NCBI GenBank assembly: GCA_011316305.1
Contig: SAUG01000057.1
Location: 434,001-498,000, forward strand
Length of the DNA: 64,000 nucleotides
Reading direction: 5' to 3'
Source of the DNA: Rusavskia elegans
Taxonomy: Eukaryota; Ascomycota; Lecanoromycetes; Teloschistales; Teloschistaceae
Shown here: in pieces, positions 1-10,714 of the stretch
Position numbering within the stretch: the stretch's first letter is position 1
How the letters are laid out: each line of letters starts with the position of its first letter
Translations under genes and position numbers: made by a program
Notes under the pieces: model-generated
Seen by the model: the letters and a program-made list of their open reading frames with translations, nothing else
Databases searched by the model: none
Told to the model about the DNA's origin: nothing

Positions 1-1544
1 AACCCGCTTCCTGGCTCTTCACGTTCACCCACAAGTCTTCGATCGAACACTGCCTGTGGCTAAGGAAGACAATGTGGCTTTCGACATGGAGAGCATGCCG
101 CTTCTTATGTGTTCAGGCCCCCCACTGCCTGGGCAAGCGTATCCCTTTCGCTTCACCGCTGCCGGCTTGGAAACCCATTTCTACTGGAGTCCAGCTCCAA
201 TGGACACGGAAAGCGCCCGCAGTTTTGACTTTTGAGCTCTGAAGTGACGTGAGGCATACCGTGAGGTACTCACTACATTGTTTCCACAACAACCATCGAC
301 ACGAGCTTCTTTTGGAGTCTCGTTGACTGCTTTTACTAGACGATTCTGTGTGCCTGTAGTGCTGAAGTTTGAGCTCCAAAACATAAAACCCGCTGATGTA
401 TCTCCTCCTAACATCCGACGGAAGTCTTTCTAGGATATCCTTCGTGACTTCGAACATGTCTCTCTATGCTCGCCTTATCAATATGACCTCTATGTTGTCG
501 GAGCTTCGTTGATTCTTCTGCGATCGGTCCTTATATGTCAAAACATTGCTTTCGCTCCAAATCTCTCTTTCGGCGCTCCAGTAAAGTCGTCACCCTGTTG
601 TACCGCATTTGGAATGCTCCCGGTAGCCATATGGAGAGACGTTCAACTGCGTCTCTCTTTCTACGAATTGGAATGGAGCAGACGAGCGGTGTCTATCTTC
701 TCTTGCTTGACGACCTTGTAAGGCCGAATGGATGCAATATTCAACATGTCCATTCCACTTCCACTTCAACGCAAGCTCTGGTAGGCGCTCTTGTCCCACG
801 ATGTCCGCCTTCTGTATTTTCTCTTAGAAGGGCAGCGGTTATCTCGCCGCTTCCTGTCAAAAGGACTATTCTTCCACCGACGGTACTTCGAGAGCATCCT
901 ATCCCGCGGTGCTTGTATAAGCAACTTTCACATGGTCCATGCTGGCGTTGTGCTGCATTGATAGACAATCACCAACGTTCAGATGGATCTGATGGCATCA
1001 TGAAACACTCTCTACGTGGCATGAGGTACCGACCGATATCAGGACGGCATGCTCATATGGATGTACATTTGGAAGGCCAGCGCCTTGGTCGAAACAGCCA
1101 GGAGGGATAGCAATCCGACGGCGTCGAAGTCGTTCGGGAGCCAGCCTCGTGTGATGCTGGTCCAAGGAGAGAAAATGCAGGTTGTGAGCAGTGTGCAGGG
1201 TGTGAATCAGACTGCGAGCTACCTAATGTTCCGGATCTCAATTCTTTTGATGGACCAACCATCAGTGTGCACTGAACTGATATCACTTCTAATGCAGTGT
1301 GCGTGGATGGAGTTAGTAGATGCTTCATAAATGTATGTTCTGACTTATACATTCTCCACGTATCAGAGAAGCCAGTGACGTCAAATCCTAGATCCCTCGT
1401 GTATTAACCTCGAAGAAAAAGGGGCAGTATTCAGGGGTACAACAGTAGCCCTACGGATATGTGATTTTGCCTATCGATAAGAGCCAGTACTGGTTGTCAA
1501 CTCTACCAAAGCAAACCTTCTTTACTCGACCGATTTCCAGCGTC
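1..1544. other. Left end without an assignable gene
   Basis: No ORF here has a recognisable family signature. A minus-strand frame at about 181-457 and a plus-strand frame at 535-1110 are open, but both are compositionally odd and unsupported by motifs. The last few hundred bases before 1545 must hold the HCS1 promoter and 5' leader. An exon of a gene beginning outside the window cannot be excluded. Confidence 0.4.
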
Positions 1545-3974
1545 ATGGCTCCTGCCAGACTCGACATCCCATCCTTCGCCACAAACCAGCTGTCGCTTCT
1601 TGCTTCAGAGCTAGCCGCGGAGGCCTCACAAAGTGCACTTCTACTGTCAACCCACTCTCCTCGCACGCTCTCACGCGCAGGTCTAGCTATCACAAATCTA
1701 ACGCTTTCATCGCAGCGGACGGGATTAGTCGGGAAGACTGTACTAGAGCTTGAACAAGACAGTGCTGTAGGCGGAGAAGAATTAGGCGAGCATGGCATCC
1801 GCGTTGGGGACATTGTACGGGTGGGCCAGCAACCCAAAGGAGGGGAGAAGAAGGCCGAGAAGAAGGGCATAGAGGATAAAGGGTTGGAAGGGGTTGTCGT
1901 GAGGGTCGGACAGAGAGTAGTACAGGTCGCGCTGGACAAGGAAGGGGATGAAGGGGAAGGGGTCGGTGGGCGATTGTGGGTGTGAGTGCTACTGTGGGTC
2001 GAGCTGTTCCTTTTGTCGGTCAAAGAGATGTATCATGGAATAGCATGCTAACCGTCAGATTGGCTTAGGGTCAAGCTGGCGAACGATGTCACCTACAAGA
2101 GGTGAGTCCGACAATGGTCAAGCCAGGATCCATGAGGCTCAAGTCATGGCAGAATGAACCAAACGATGGAGAAGCTCAAAAAGATGGAGGAAACGGAGTA
2201 CCCAATTCTGATGCGAGTCTTGTTCGGCCTCGATACGCCGAGTCTAGTGGCTCGAGACCTTGACGACCTCAGCGAAGGAATCAAGAACCTTAATTTCTTT
2301 GACCCGACGTTAAACGAATCGCAGCGGGATGCCATCAAATTTGCTTTAGCCTCGCGAGAGGTAGCATTGATTCATGGACCACCAGGGGTAAGTTATCAGC
2401 TCGCTCAGGGCTCAGCATTTGCGACTGACTCTTTGCGTAGACTGGTAAAACATACATTTTGATCGAAATCATCCTTCAGCTCGTCAAACGCTCTCAGCGC
2501 ATCCTCGTCTGCGGACCATCGAACATCTCAGTCGACAACATAGTCGAGCGTCTCGCTCCCCACAAAGTCCCCATCGTCCGCCTGGGCCATCCAGCACGGC
2601 TCCTCCCAAGCGTCCTAGACCATTCCCTGGACGTCCTCACCCAGACATCCGACGCAGCCGCCATCGTCAAAGATGTCCGCAAAGAGATGGATGCTAAACA
2701 GGCAAGCATCAAGAAGACACGAAACGGAAAAGAGCGAAGAGCGATCTATGGTGACATGAAAGAACTTAGAAAAGAATATCGAGAGCGTGAGAAGCAATGC
2801 GTCACGACACTGGTCCAAGGTAGTAAAGTCGTCCTAGCAACCCTACATGGAGCGGGAGGGTTTCAACTTCGGCATGAAGAGTTCGACGTTGTGATCATTG
2901 ATGAAGGCAGCCAGGCGCTCGAAGCTCAATGTTGGATTCCTCTCCTGTCAGCCAAGAAACTCGTCCTTGCAGGCGACCATCTGCAACTGCCTCCCACGAT
3001 CAAGTCTCTTGATTCTCACCACTCATCACCCTCCAAACTCGAACCACAACCCAACGACCATGTCACCAATAAATCAAATTCAGGTCCTTCCACCCTCGAA
3101 ACCACCCTCTTCGACCGCCTCCTCTCCCTCCACGGACCATCCATCAAACGCATGCTAACAACCCAATACCGCATGCACGCCTCCATTATGGCCTTCCCCT
3201 CCGCCGCAATGTATTCCTCCAAACTCCTCGCCGCCCCCAGCGTCGCCACCCGCCTGCTCAAAGACCTCCCCTACCCCGTGACCGAAACCGAAGATACCCT
3301 CGCCCCCCTTGTTTTCTGGGACACCCAAGGTGGCGATTTCCCGGAACTCGATATCCAGCACAACAACGAAGACACACCCTCGAAATCCACCCTGTTGAAC
3401 GACAGCAGTAAATCGAACCCCTCGGAAGTCATGGTCGTCGAACGACATGTCGCTGCGCTCGTCGAGGCGGGCGTGAAAGCAGAGGATATAGCGGTCGTGA
3501 CGCCTTATAACGCGCAAGTGGGGCTTTTGGCGCAGGCGTTGAAGGAGAGGTTTGTGGGCATTGAGTTGGGGAGTGTGGATGGGTTTCAGGGGAGAGAGAA
3601 GGAGGCGGTGGTGGTGAGTTTGGTGAGGAGTAATGGGAAGGGGGAGGTGGGGTTTTTGGGCGAGAGGAGGAGGTTGAATGGTTTGTTGAAGCCCTTCCTT
3701 GATTTGATTTGATTTGATTTGGGGAGAGAGAGTTGTGATGGCTGATCTTTGCGGTGTGTGGTGGTGCAGTGGCGATGACGAGACCGAAAAGACATCTTTG
3801 TGTTGTGGGCGATTCGGAGACTGTGAGCAAGTAAGACCTCCCTCACTGGTCTTTGTGGTCTCTCCCGGATTTGCATGCTGATGTAGGATATTTGATAGGG
3901 GAAGCAGATTCTTGAAGGAATGGATGCAGCATCTGGAGGAGAATGCTGATTTGAGATATCCGGATATCGTCTAA
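1545..3974 (+). CDS. HCS1: SF1 DNA helicase, DNA polymerase alpha-associated helicase A (IGHMBP2/SMBP-2 family)
   Basis: Six exons join in phase: 1545-1981, 2069-2101, 2153-2387, 2441-3680, 3770-3830 and 3887-3974, giving 697 aa, close to yeast Hcs1 (683 aa). The N-terminal beta-barrel ends in the family string KLANDVTYKRMNQTMEKL. Walker A GPPGTGKT (about residues 232-239) is split by intron 3. Motif II reads DEGSQALE (about 389), where many relatives have DEASQ; motif III is GDHLQLPPT, motif IV TQYRMH, motif V DGFQGREKE, and motif VI VAMTRPKRHLCVVGDS lies in the last exons. The family unwinds DNA 5'-3' with ATP, and yeast Hcs1 co-purifies with Pol alpha. Intron 4 contains a GATTT repeat. The gene is tail-to-tail with the next gene, 212 bp apart. 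Start chosen at the first ATG before the conserved N-terminus. Confidence 0.93.
3698..3719. repeat. GATTT/TTTGA pentanucleotide microsatellite in HCS1 intron 4
   Basis: About four copies of a five-base unit lie entirely within the 3681-3769 intron, so length changes would not alter the protein. Confidence 0.8.
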
Positions 3975-4186
3975 AGGAGCAAGGGATCTTTTGGACATTC
4001 ACGTCTACCAGGTTGAAGTGTAGTGTCATTGAAATGTCCTTCCTAATGGAATCATGGTTCTTATATAGGGAAAAGTGTGAGCCGCCCGTAGGTTTCCTGC
4101 GTCATACTGCTACCTCATCAATCATCAAACTCGTCCCAAATCCACATACATGTCGTCCTATCCCCTCAAGCAGCTCTCATCATCTA

Positions 4187-6586
4187 TCAATCATCGACAA
4201 TCTCATCCCCCTCCCCTTCCCCCACGTCCATATCCTCAACCCCCCCTCCAGCCCAGTCCCTCCTGCCCTTCTTCCTTACCCTCTCCCGTTCCCCATACCC
4301 CCCATCATCCTCTCCATACACCTCCCGCCCCCTTATCTTCCTCTTCTCCCTCCCAACCCCAAGCCTCACCGGCGTCACCGATCCCTGCGATTCCCCAACA
4401 TATCTATTCGGTTTCCGGAACGTGACTGGTGGATGTAGGAGACGGGAGGGAGAATAGGAGAGCGGATCGGAGGATGTATTGGAGGCTTGAAGAGGGCTGG
4501 TGGATGCGTGCGCTTGGATTGAATGCTGTGTTTCTGGAGGACCGGAGGAGGAGTGGGAGTGTGAGGGGTTGGTGTGTACGTCTTGAGGGTCATTGGGATG
4601 GAGAGAAGGGGAGGGGCTAGAGGATGCTTCGACGAGAAGGGATGGTTGGGTTTGTGCTGGAGGACCGTCGCTGTTCGGAATACTGCTGCTGGCCGCGTTG
4701 AAGATCGGTTGCAGCGGAGAGGAACTATTCGTAGTCCTTTGTGGTTTGGATATGACTCGGGGATGAGTGATTGCTTCTTCGTCGAATATCCAATCATTAG
4801 CCGGATCGTCGGTGCCGAAAACGAATTTTCGCCATAGGAGCTCGTCTTCTTCTGGGGTGGGATCGGCTTGTGCTTGGGGCTTATTTGCTTGTTCTGGGGT
4901 GGGGGATTGCAGTTCCAAGGCCGGAGGTAGGGGACGTGCGGATACTTCTGGAGCACCGATGTTGGCACGATTGTCTTGATCTGGTGGTCTAGGTGAGTGA
5001 GGCGTCCGTGGTTTCGGTACATCAGCGATGTGATGAGGCCTTTGCTGTTTCTTCTCGACGATCTGTGGTTTGATCGTGTCTTTGTGGCCTCTTTCGGAGA
5101 TTACTTTCGTTTTCTGGGTATTGAGCTGTTCATGCTTCTGGGTGTTGTAGGAGTCGTCATCGGTAAACCTAGCTGGAATCAAGGGTTCGATAAAGTCCTG
5201 TGCTTTTGTATGAGGTGAGCGTGGTACATGAGCATGACCAGTGGAAGGTGATGATGACTCTATTATCTGACAGCTTCCAGTGTTGTGGTTAACCCGTAAT
5301 GATGCTCTGCGTTCAACTCCAAAATGTCTTTCGCCGTCACGGTTCAGTTCTGGAAAACTTGGGTATTCGAAGATCGGCGCTTGATTGGGATTCGGACGAC
5401 CGAGTTTTGAACGATTGAGAGCAGCCGACTCTTCTTGGCTTCGTACGTGCGCGCTATGAGTATGTCTCCGCCTTCGAGATCGACGATAGTCCGGTGTCTC
5501 CTCGAGTTCTCGAGCCTCGAATATATACCCTGACTCGCTACTACTGCTGAACATATTCGTTGCGGAATTAGGAGCCTGTCGGTGAAGAAGCGGTTCGGAA
5601 GCTGTTGGGCCAAAATTCATCTGGGACGCTCCATCGGACCACCCAGGGTCAAACAGCATGTCGTCTGATGTGTTTGTAGATCGACAAAGGGCGTTCTTGG
5701 TTAACGCCAAAGCACCCTCGGCTCCTGTGGAAGATTCGTGGTCGTCGAGGAGCATTTCGTCCGAAGCAGGAGCTTGGCTGTCATTGCCACCGTTCGAACT
5801 CTTATCGTGTCTTCGACCAGCTGATGAACCTCTTCGCGAAGAACCGATGTGAATGCTAATCTTTCCTGGGCTTGATAATGATTGAGAAGTCACTCTCATC
5901 ATGTTGAGCTTGTCATGAGCGTTTGCCAATGGTCTTCGATGTTGCGGGACACTGGGGACTTCTGCAGCGTGATTGCCTTTCACAAGGCGCCTCTTGCCAA
6001 TCAAGTCTCGATCCTCCGCGTTGGCGAAATGTATCTTGATGGGTTTCATCTTCTCCAGACCGACCCAATCAAAGGTCGCCAGTAGTTCTCGTCTCTTTGC
6101 CTCCAGCTCATCTATCGTAGTAGGAGTTATTGAATCTCCAGTGGTTGACTTGGTCGCTCCTTCATCTGCTCTTTGTGGAATCGTTGGGCGTTGAGATCGT
6201 GGCTTCTTCGTTTGTAGTTGGTAGTCATCGTGATAGCGCATTTGAGTCTGAGGTTGCGCGGAGTGGGTCCGCAGCATCGTTTTCGGACTGCGATGTGGTC
6301 GCAATGATTGTAGCTGCTTCACTACAGGTCGCAGACTCTCGAAATCCCCAAGGGTCATCTGGGTACTTTGCCGTTCGCCGCGGGGGTCAGGAGCTGATGT
6401 TGTACCGCCTCGAGGCATGATGTCGTCCGACTCGGCGTCATGGAAGATGGATATATCGATTTGCTGCGGAGATGGGCGTCCATTGAGGAGCTTTCCATGG
6501 GCTCTGGCAAAATGCCGCTTCTGAATGACTGAGAGACTTGCATTCTGTTTCCGAGACCTGGACAGCGAGCCCCCGGTCCAGTTCAT
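4187..6586 (-). CDS. Long low-complexity fungal protein of unknown function (799 aa)
   Basis: A single uninterrupted 799-codon frame starts with MNWTGGSLSRSRKQ. I do not recognise a named domain. Two short segments look constrained: the extreme N-terminus (WTGGSLSRSR followed by QKRHFARA) and a block around residues 170-205 containing DWVGLEKMKPIKIHF and IGKRRLVKG. The rest is Ser/Pro/His-rich and probably disordered, with many R/K-S patches (SRRRRHTHS) and a basic, acidic-ended C-terminus rich in Gly and Glu. Composition suggests a nuclear scaffold or DNA-associated protein, but this is inference. The minus-strand C-terminal coding region gives a C/T-rich plus strand at 4150-4350. No intron is needed. 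Confidence 0.75.
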   Translation of the reverse strand: MNWTGGSLSRSRKQNASLSVIQKRHFARAHGKLLNGRPSPQQIDISIFHDAESDDIMPRGGTTSAPDPRGERQSTQMTLGDFESLRPVVKQLQSLRPHRSPKTMLRTHSAQPQTQMRYHDDYQLQTKKPRSQRPTIPQRADEGATKSTTGDSITPTTIDELEAKRRELLATFDWVGLEKMKPIKIHFANAEDRDLIGKRRLVKGNHAAEVPSVPQHRRPLANAHDKLNMMRVTSQSLSSPGKISIHIGSSRRGSSAGRRHDKSSNGGNDSQAPASDEMLLDDHESSTGAEGALALTKNALCRSTNTSDDMLFDPGWSDGASQMNFGPTASEPLLHRQAPNSATNMFSSSSESGYIFEARELEETPDYRRSRRRRHTHSAHVRSQEESAALNRSKLGRPNPNQAPIFEYPSFPELNRDGERHFGVERRASLRVNHNTGSCQIIESSSPSTGHAHVPRSPHTKAQDFIEPLIPARFTDDDSYNTQKHEQLNTQKTKVISERGHKDTIKPQIVEKKQQRPHHIADVPKPRTPHSPRPPDQDNRANIGAPEVSARPLPPALELQSPTPEQANKPQAQADPTPEEDELLWRKFVFGTDDPANDWIFDEEAITHPRVISKPQRTTNSSSPLQPIFNAASSSIPNSDGPPAQTQPSLLVEASSSPSPSLHPNDPQDVHTNPSHSHSSSGPPETQHSIQAHASTSPLQASNTSSDPLSYSPSRLLHPPVTFRKPNRYVGESQGSVTPVRLGVGREKRKIRGREVYGEDDGGYGERERVRKKGRRDWAGGGVEDMDVGEGEGDEIVDD

Positions 6587-7471
6587 GACACCTCTGACGA
6601 CCAGACGTCTGAATAAGACCGCATTTGGGTTCTGCGGGGAACGACGGACGTACTTTCTTCAAATCTGAGAAGTAAGCGCTACTGTGAGTGTTATATATGA
6701 AGTTGAAGGAAGGGTGGTGTCAAGCATTCCATGTGAAGCTTCTCAGCTTTGATCAACGACGACAACCACTTCCGCCTCACTTGAAAGATCACAATGTCAT
6801 ACCAAGGGAATGGAAGAAGTTTCGTGCACACGATACAACTCGATCACAGGAGGCGCCGGGAAAGGATGGACAGTCTGAGCAAACTCGAGCGGAGCCGAAG
6901 AAAGAGAATTAATGGACGTCTATCGTCTGTGTACTGATGTTATGTAACCACTCTTCAAATCCAAACAACCCCCAGCCTGAAGGTAAAGCAGAGAAATCGT
7001 CGTCAATTACCTTCCGACCTCCTCACATTCCCCATATTACCACCGAGCCTTGCATTCAATCGGATTTCGAGCCCACCCCGCCGCCCTCCCCCCCAAAAGA
7101 GATCTTGTCGCGTACTAGGTATCTTGAGAGTTTCTCCACCCATCAAGTTGCGCCAGCCAATCGCCGTTAGCCTATCCCAAAAGGCAATGACACCGTTTCC
7201 CATATTACCGCCCATCCTTGCAAACAATCTGTTCTTGAGCCGACTTTCTCGTCCCTCGACAATGATAACTTTTCGCGTTTCGCGTACTGGGTATCTTGAT
7301 AACCAACCATCCGGTTACGCCAGTCCATCATCCTTAGATGGCCAGTCCAAGGATGATGACCACCTCTATAAGTCTGAACGCCCCGTTCGAACGCCGGTGC
7401 GATGAGGAAAAAATCGAAGGAATCTAGTAAATTAGTGGACACAGGAAGTCGGATGAGATGCGCCCTCCATC
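6587..7471. other. Intergenic: promoter of the 799-aa gene, direct repeat, 3' flank of copper-fist gene
   Basis: No supportable gene. The stretch contains an imperfect direct repeat, listed separately (7031-7160 and 7199-7326). Confidence 0.5.
7031..7326. repeat. Imperfect direct repeat, two copies of about 130 bp
   Basis: Copy A spans about 7031-7160 and copy B about 7199-7326. Both begin with CCCATATTACC, contain a shared CCTTGCA near the start, then TCGCGTACT(A/G)GGTATCTTGA, and end with GTT(G/A)CGCCAG. Spacing between matching blocks is 166-172 bp, so small indels have accumulated. No terminal inverted repeats or target-site duplication are visible; a decayed tandem duplication is the simplest reading. 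Confidence 0.65.
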
Positions 7472-9214
7472 TCACTGCACAGTACCATCGGTGAAAGCGT
7501 CCTCCTGGTGGCCCATATGATGTTGACATCCGTCACAGTGGCAACCGTCTTGGCATCTGCAAGCGCCCGCGGTAGCTGAGCACGGATTCGAGCCGGAGTC
7601 TTCAATTGTCGAAAAGTCATATTGGAAGTATGTGTAATTTCGAGACGACATCCCGTACAGCGTTGATGGTTCTCCGGGATAAAGGTCGTCGGTCGGATTG
7701 TAGCCGGCACTGTCAGGGAATCCATACATCCCCGAACTTGTTGGGCTCTCCACCTGGGTGCTTCCGGCATGCTCACCAATGACGGTAGCAGCATCACGAC
7801 TCAACGTCTCTTCAAGTCCGGGCTGAGGTCCAGTGGCCGCATTCGCTGGGTCGCTTCTCCAGAATGGATACAACTCTCGAAAGTGATAGACTGATGTTTG
7901 ATTGTGGGGATGAGCAGTACACAGGAGGCATATGCACTCTTCCCCGCATGGGCATTCGAAGCAATGAGGAACATCTTCCAAGCTATCGGCTCGGTTTGCT
8001 GTCGAGCCAGCGATGCCGCTACCCGCGTAGTACGGGAGCTGCTGGGGACGCCACGACTCGGATGCTCGCAGCTGAGTGTACTGATCATAGCTCATTGGAT
8101 TTTCAACGGTCGCATAGCTGGGAGGAATTGGATACATCGTGGTCTGAGGAGCTCTATTGATCGCCGTCTGAAGGAAGCTCTCGGCCGAGAATTCGCCTTC
8201 CTCGCTTTTACCCTCGTCAGATCCTGCAGCATAATTAGCTGCCAGCTGCTCATGAGTGGAAGGCATTGCGATCGTGGGCTCTATGCTGTATGGGTTCGAA
8301 TCCTCAGATGATCGCTCCAGTGCAGGAGCCTCGTCGCAACAATTTCCTGGCGTTGGAGAAGAACTTGGTAAGACGTCGTTCGTCGATGTAGTCGCAAAGC
8401 TCCTATGAAGCATTTGTGCAGAAGGCTCGTCTGGATGGAAGCTATTGAAGTCGAAATCTGGCGAAGACCATTGGCGCGAAGGCAGCTGTTGCTGCGTCCC
8501 CACTGCCCAATCACCCGAGGGTAAGGTCGCCTGACCAGCACCCGCAAAGTATGCGTTCGGGTGCGGATTTGGACCGAGACTCATATGCTGGAAGTGATGA
8601 GTGGTAGCGGCGACATCATGAAAGTTTTGAGCCGGCGGGACTGGGAGATGGCCTCCAACATCCAGTCCATGGTGCCCATGCTGCTGATACTGCCAATACT
8701 GTGGATACTGCTCACCGTGCACATAGGCTCCGGCCGGCCCTTGCTGGAATATTTGCTGCCCGTTGGGCTCGACGTGTATGAAATGATTCCCGTTAGATGA
8801 TGCAACCTGCTGCATGTTTCGAGCTCTGCCATAGTGGCCGTGGTATACGTTAGGGTCGTGCGTGAGGGCTCTGGTGCAGCGGCATCCATTGGCTTGTCTC
8901 AAGTGTCAGTGAAATTACTTGGCCATGGAAGAGGGTGTCTGACCTCTCTCTACCTTGACCATCATGACTTTCTCCCCTTCCCGACAGTTGCAGTTGGAGC
9001 CATTGTGAGGGCACGTAGCTAGGGGTCTCCCCGGCCGCCTCACCCTCACCATGGCGCGTTCGAAGTGTTCGCATCTTGTCGAGCGGTGGCCGCGGACACA
9101 TGGCTCACTGCGCAAGATGTTAGCCAAATGTCTCAGTAAGCGTTGCTGTCAGGCCGCTGAAGGCAAGGGTGACACCTACCACGACCATTTGTCACCGAAC
9201 TCGTCCTTGGGCAT
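7472..9214 (-). CDS. Copper-fist transcription factor with Mac1-type C-terminal Cys motifs
   Basis: Three exons on the minus strand: 9214-9180, 9107-8944 and 8892-7472 (introns 72 and 51 nt), giving 539 aa. Splicing builds a copper-fist domain from residue 1: KWSCEPCVRGHRSTRCEH supplies zinc ligands C12, C15, C24 and H26, and RPGRP (36-40) is the minor-groove motif. It continues CPHNGSNCNC and NGCRC, typical of the fungal family. Two further clusters, C-x-C-x3-C-x-C-x2-C-x2-H near residue 380 (PCGEECICLLCTAH) and CRCQDGCHCDGCQHH near the C-terminus, match the Cys-rich copper-sensing type of Mac1/Cuf1 regulators. Between them lies a Q/H/S-rich activation-like region. Likely role: nuclear activator of copper or iron uptake genes (inference). 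It is divergently placed from the GFA gene. Confidence 0.9.
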
Positions 9215-9784
9215 GATTGAGCAGCTTCAACTAGCGTACTCGAAGAGCGGTATATGATACTCAAAAACAATGCAGATATACAGCCAGGGATCTTAAATCG
9301 CAACAACGAGCTGAGGGAGATGGCAGATATGGCAGACACGACGGAGAGGGTGAAGAGAAGGAAAGAGCGGAGCAGAGCCATCGGGGGCACCCCTCATATA
9401 CCCTTCCCATGTCCGCTAGCAGTTTGGTAGGTGGGGGGTCCTGGGGGAATGGTTGAGGGGAGGGTAGGTTACAGGAAAGGGAAAGCTCCGCCTAGGGCCC
9501 AGAAGCATTCGAGTCTCCGCCCCGCCCTTGGCAGGATTGCAGGGCGGGGGACTACGTAGGGACCCCACTTTCCACCCTCACAAAGTGGAAAAAGGTCACC
9601 TGATCTTGGCAATCACACCTTGAGTCACACCTTAACCAAGAACACGTCTGTCGAATGTAAAATTTCACGAATCAGCACTCCGCGACTCGAGGAGCGTTGC
9701 AATTAAAGAGCTCTTCTGAACCGGTGGTTTTCCTGCGCCATAGCCTTTCTGGTCCCCGGACCTTCCCATCGATAAAATTTAACC
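9215..9784. promoter_or_regulatory. Divergent promoter region, copper-fist gene / GFA gene
   Basis: The 570 bp lie between two head-to-head start codons (9214 minus, 9785 plus). No coding potential is seen. Contains a GC-rich block at about 9480-9560. I could not pick out a specific regulator site. Confidence 0.4.
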
Positions 9785-10497
9785 ATGGTCTACAAGGGTG
9801 CTTGCTACTGCAAGGCAATCAAGTACGAGATCGATATCTCTTCACCAGATGAAGCTCGCACCTCGCTATGTCATTGCAAGAATTGCAAAGTATGTGCCAA
9901 GCTGTTCCAACTTCCCCCTTCCCAAGATTCCATCTCGAGGACACCATATCCAAAAAACCCACATATCATTATGGAGCTGTTGCAATCCGACTCCACCCAC
10001 TGATCTTTACAGAGATTCTTTGGTACCGGTACGGTTGCTTCCGACCTGGGGGCACGTGTAAAGCCTAGCCAGCTATAAAAAGATTCATTGACTGGAGGCT
10101 GTTTCCATCGAAACCGGTGTGCTGACCAACTTTCCACTCGCAGCCTTTGGTCTGACAACCAAAATTCCCGTGAAAGCCTTTTCCTACACTTCCGAATCGG
10201 CCAAGCCTACAGTTCACGAGGCGGACAACGGTAGCGGTTCATTATTACATCGTGAATTCTGCAGCAAATGTGGTACCGGGATATTGGAATATGGTGCAGC
10301 TGCCGCCAATGAGTTTCGCTATGTGATGACTGGAACGCTAGACGATCCAGGCTCGCTCCCGCCCAAAGGGGAATTCTTTTGTCATTACAGGTTAGTTGCC
10401 ACATGAAAACCCGGTAACGTTACTGAAGACCCAATGCAGAGAGAAGTGGATGCCCGAAGTCCCCGGCATTTTTCACAAAGACAGGCTAAAGGAATAA
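9785..10497 (+). CDS. GFA/DUF636-family zinc protein (glutathione-dependent formaldehyde-activating-like)
   Basis: Four exons: 9785-9889, a 16-nt micro-exon 10013-10028, 10144-10390 and 10440-10497, giving 141 aa. Only inclusion of the micro-exon yields the family-like run CHCKNCKRFFGTAFGLTTK in frame. Zinc ligands visible are C7xC9-type GACYCKAIKYE, CHCKNC, and EFCSKCGTGILEYG. The C-terminus EKWMPEVPGIFHK is typical of the short fungal members. The family binds zinc in a beta-tent fold; biochemical function of these small fungal members is not established, and formaldehyde activation should not be assumed. Convergent with the dehydrogenase locus 217 bp downstream; divergent from the copper-fist gene. 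Confidence 0.9.
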
Positions 10498-10714
10498 TGG
10501 AGCCAGCGACTGCGAGCAATCAATCGGAACGTCTTGGAATTGGTTGCCACAACTTGTATGACCTAGTTCTTGTTTCTTGCTATGGGACTAATCCAAACGT
10601 GCTCTCCTGCCATTGTTTGTAGTGACATCGGACTGTGCGGTCCTCGCCCCCTGCACGTGCATCCTACCAGACTTGCACCTGACCATCCCCTTTATCTCGA
10701 ACCGATGGGTTGCC

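Noticed and set aside
535..1110. 191-codon plus-strand frame
   Set aside because: No motif, odd His/Arg/Cys composition, and no consistent splice partner.
8281..8312. GGGTTCGAATCC-like sequence resembling a tRNA T-arm
   Set aside because: It lies inside copper-fist coding exon 3 and no acceptor or D-arm partner is present.
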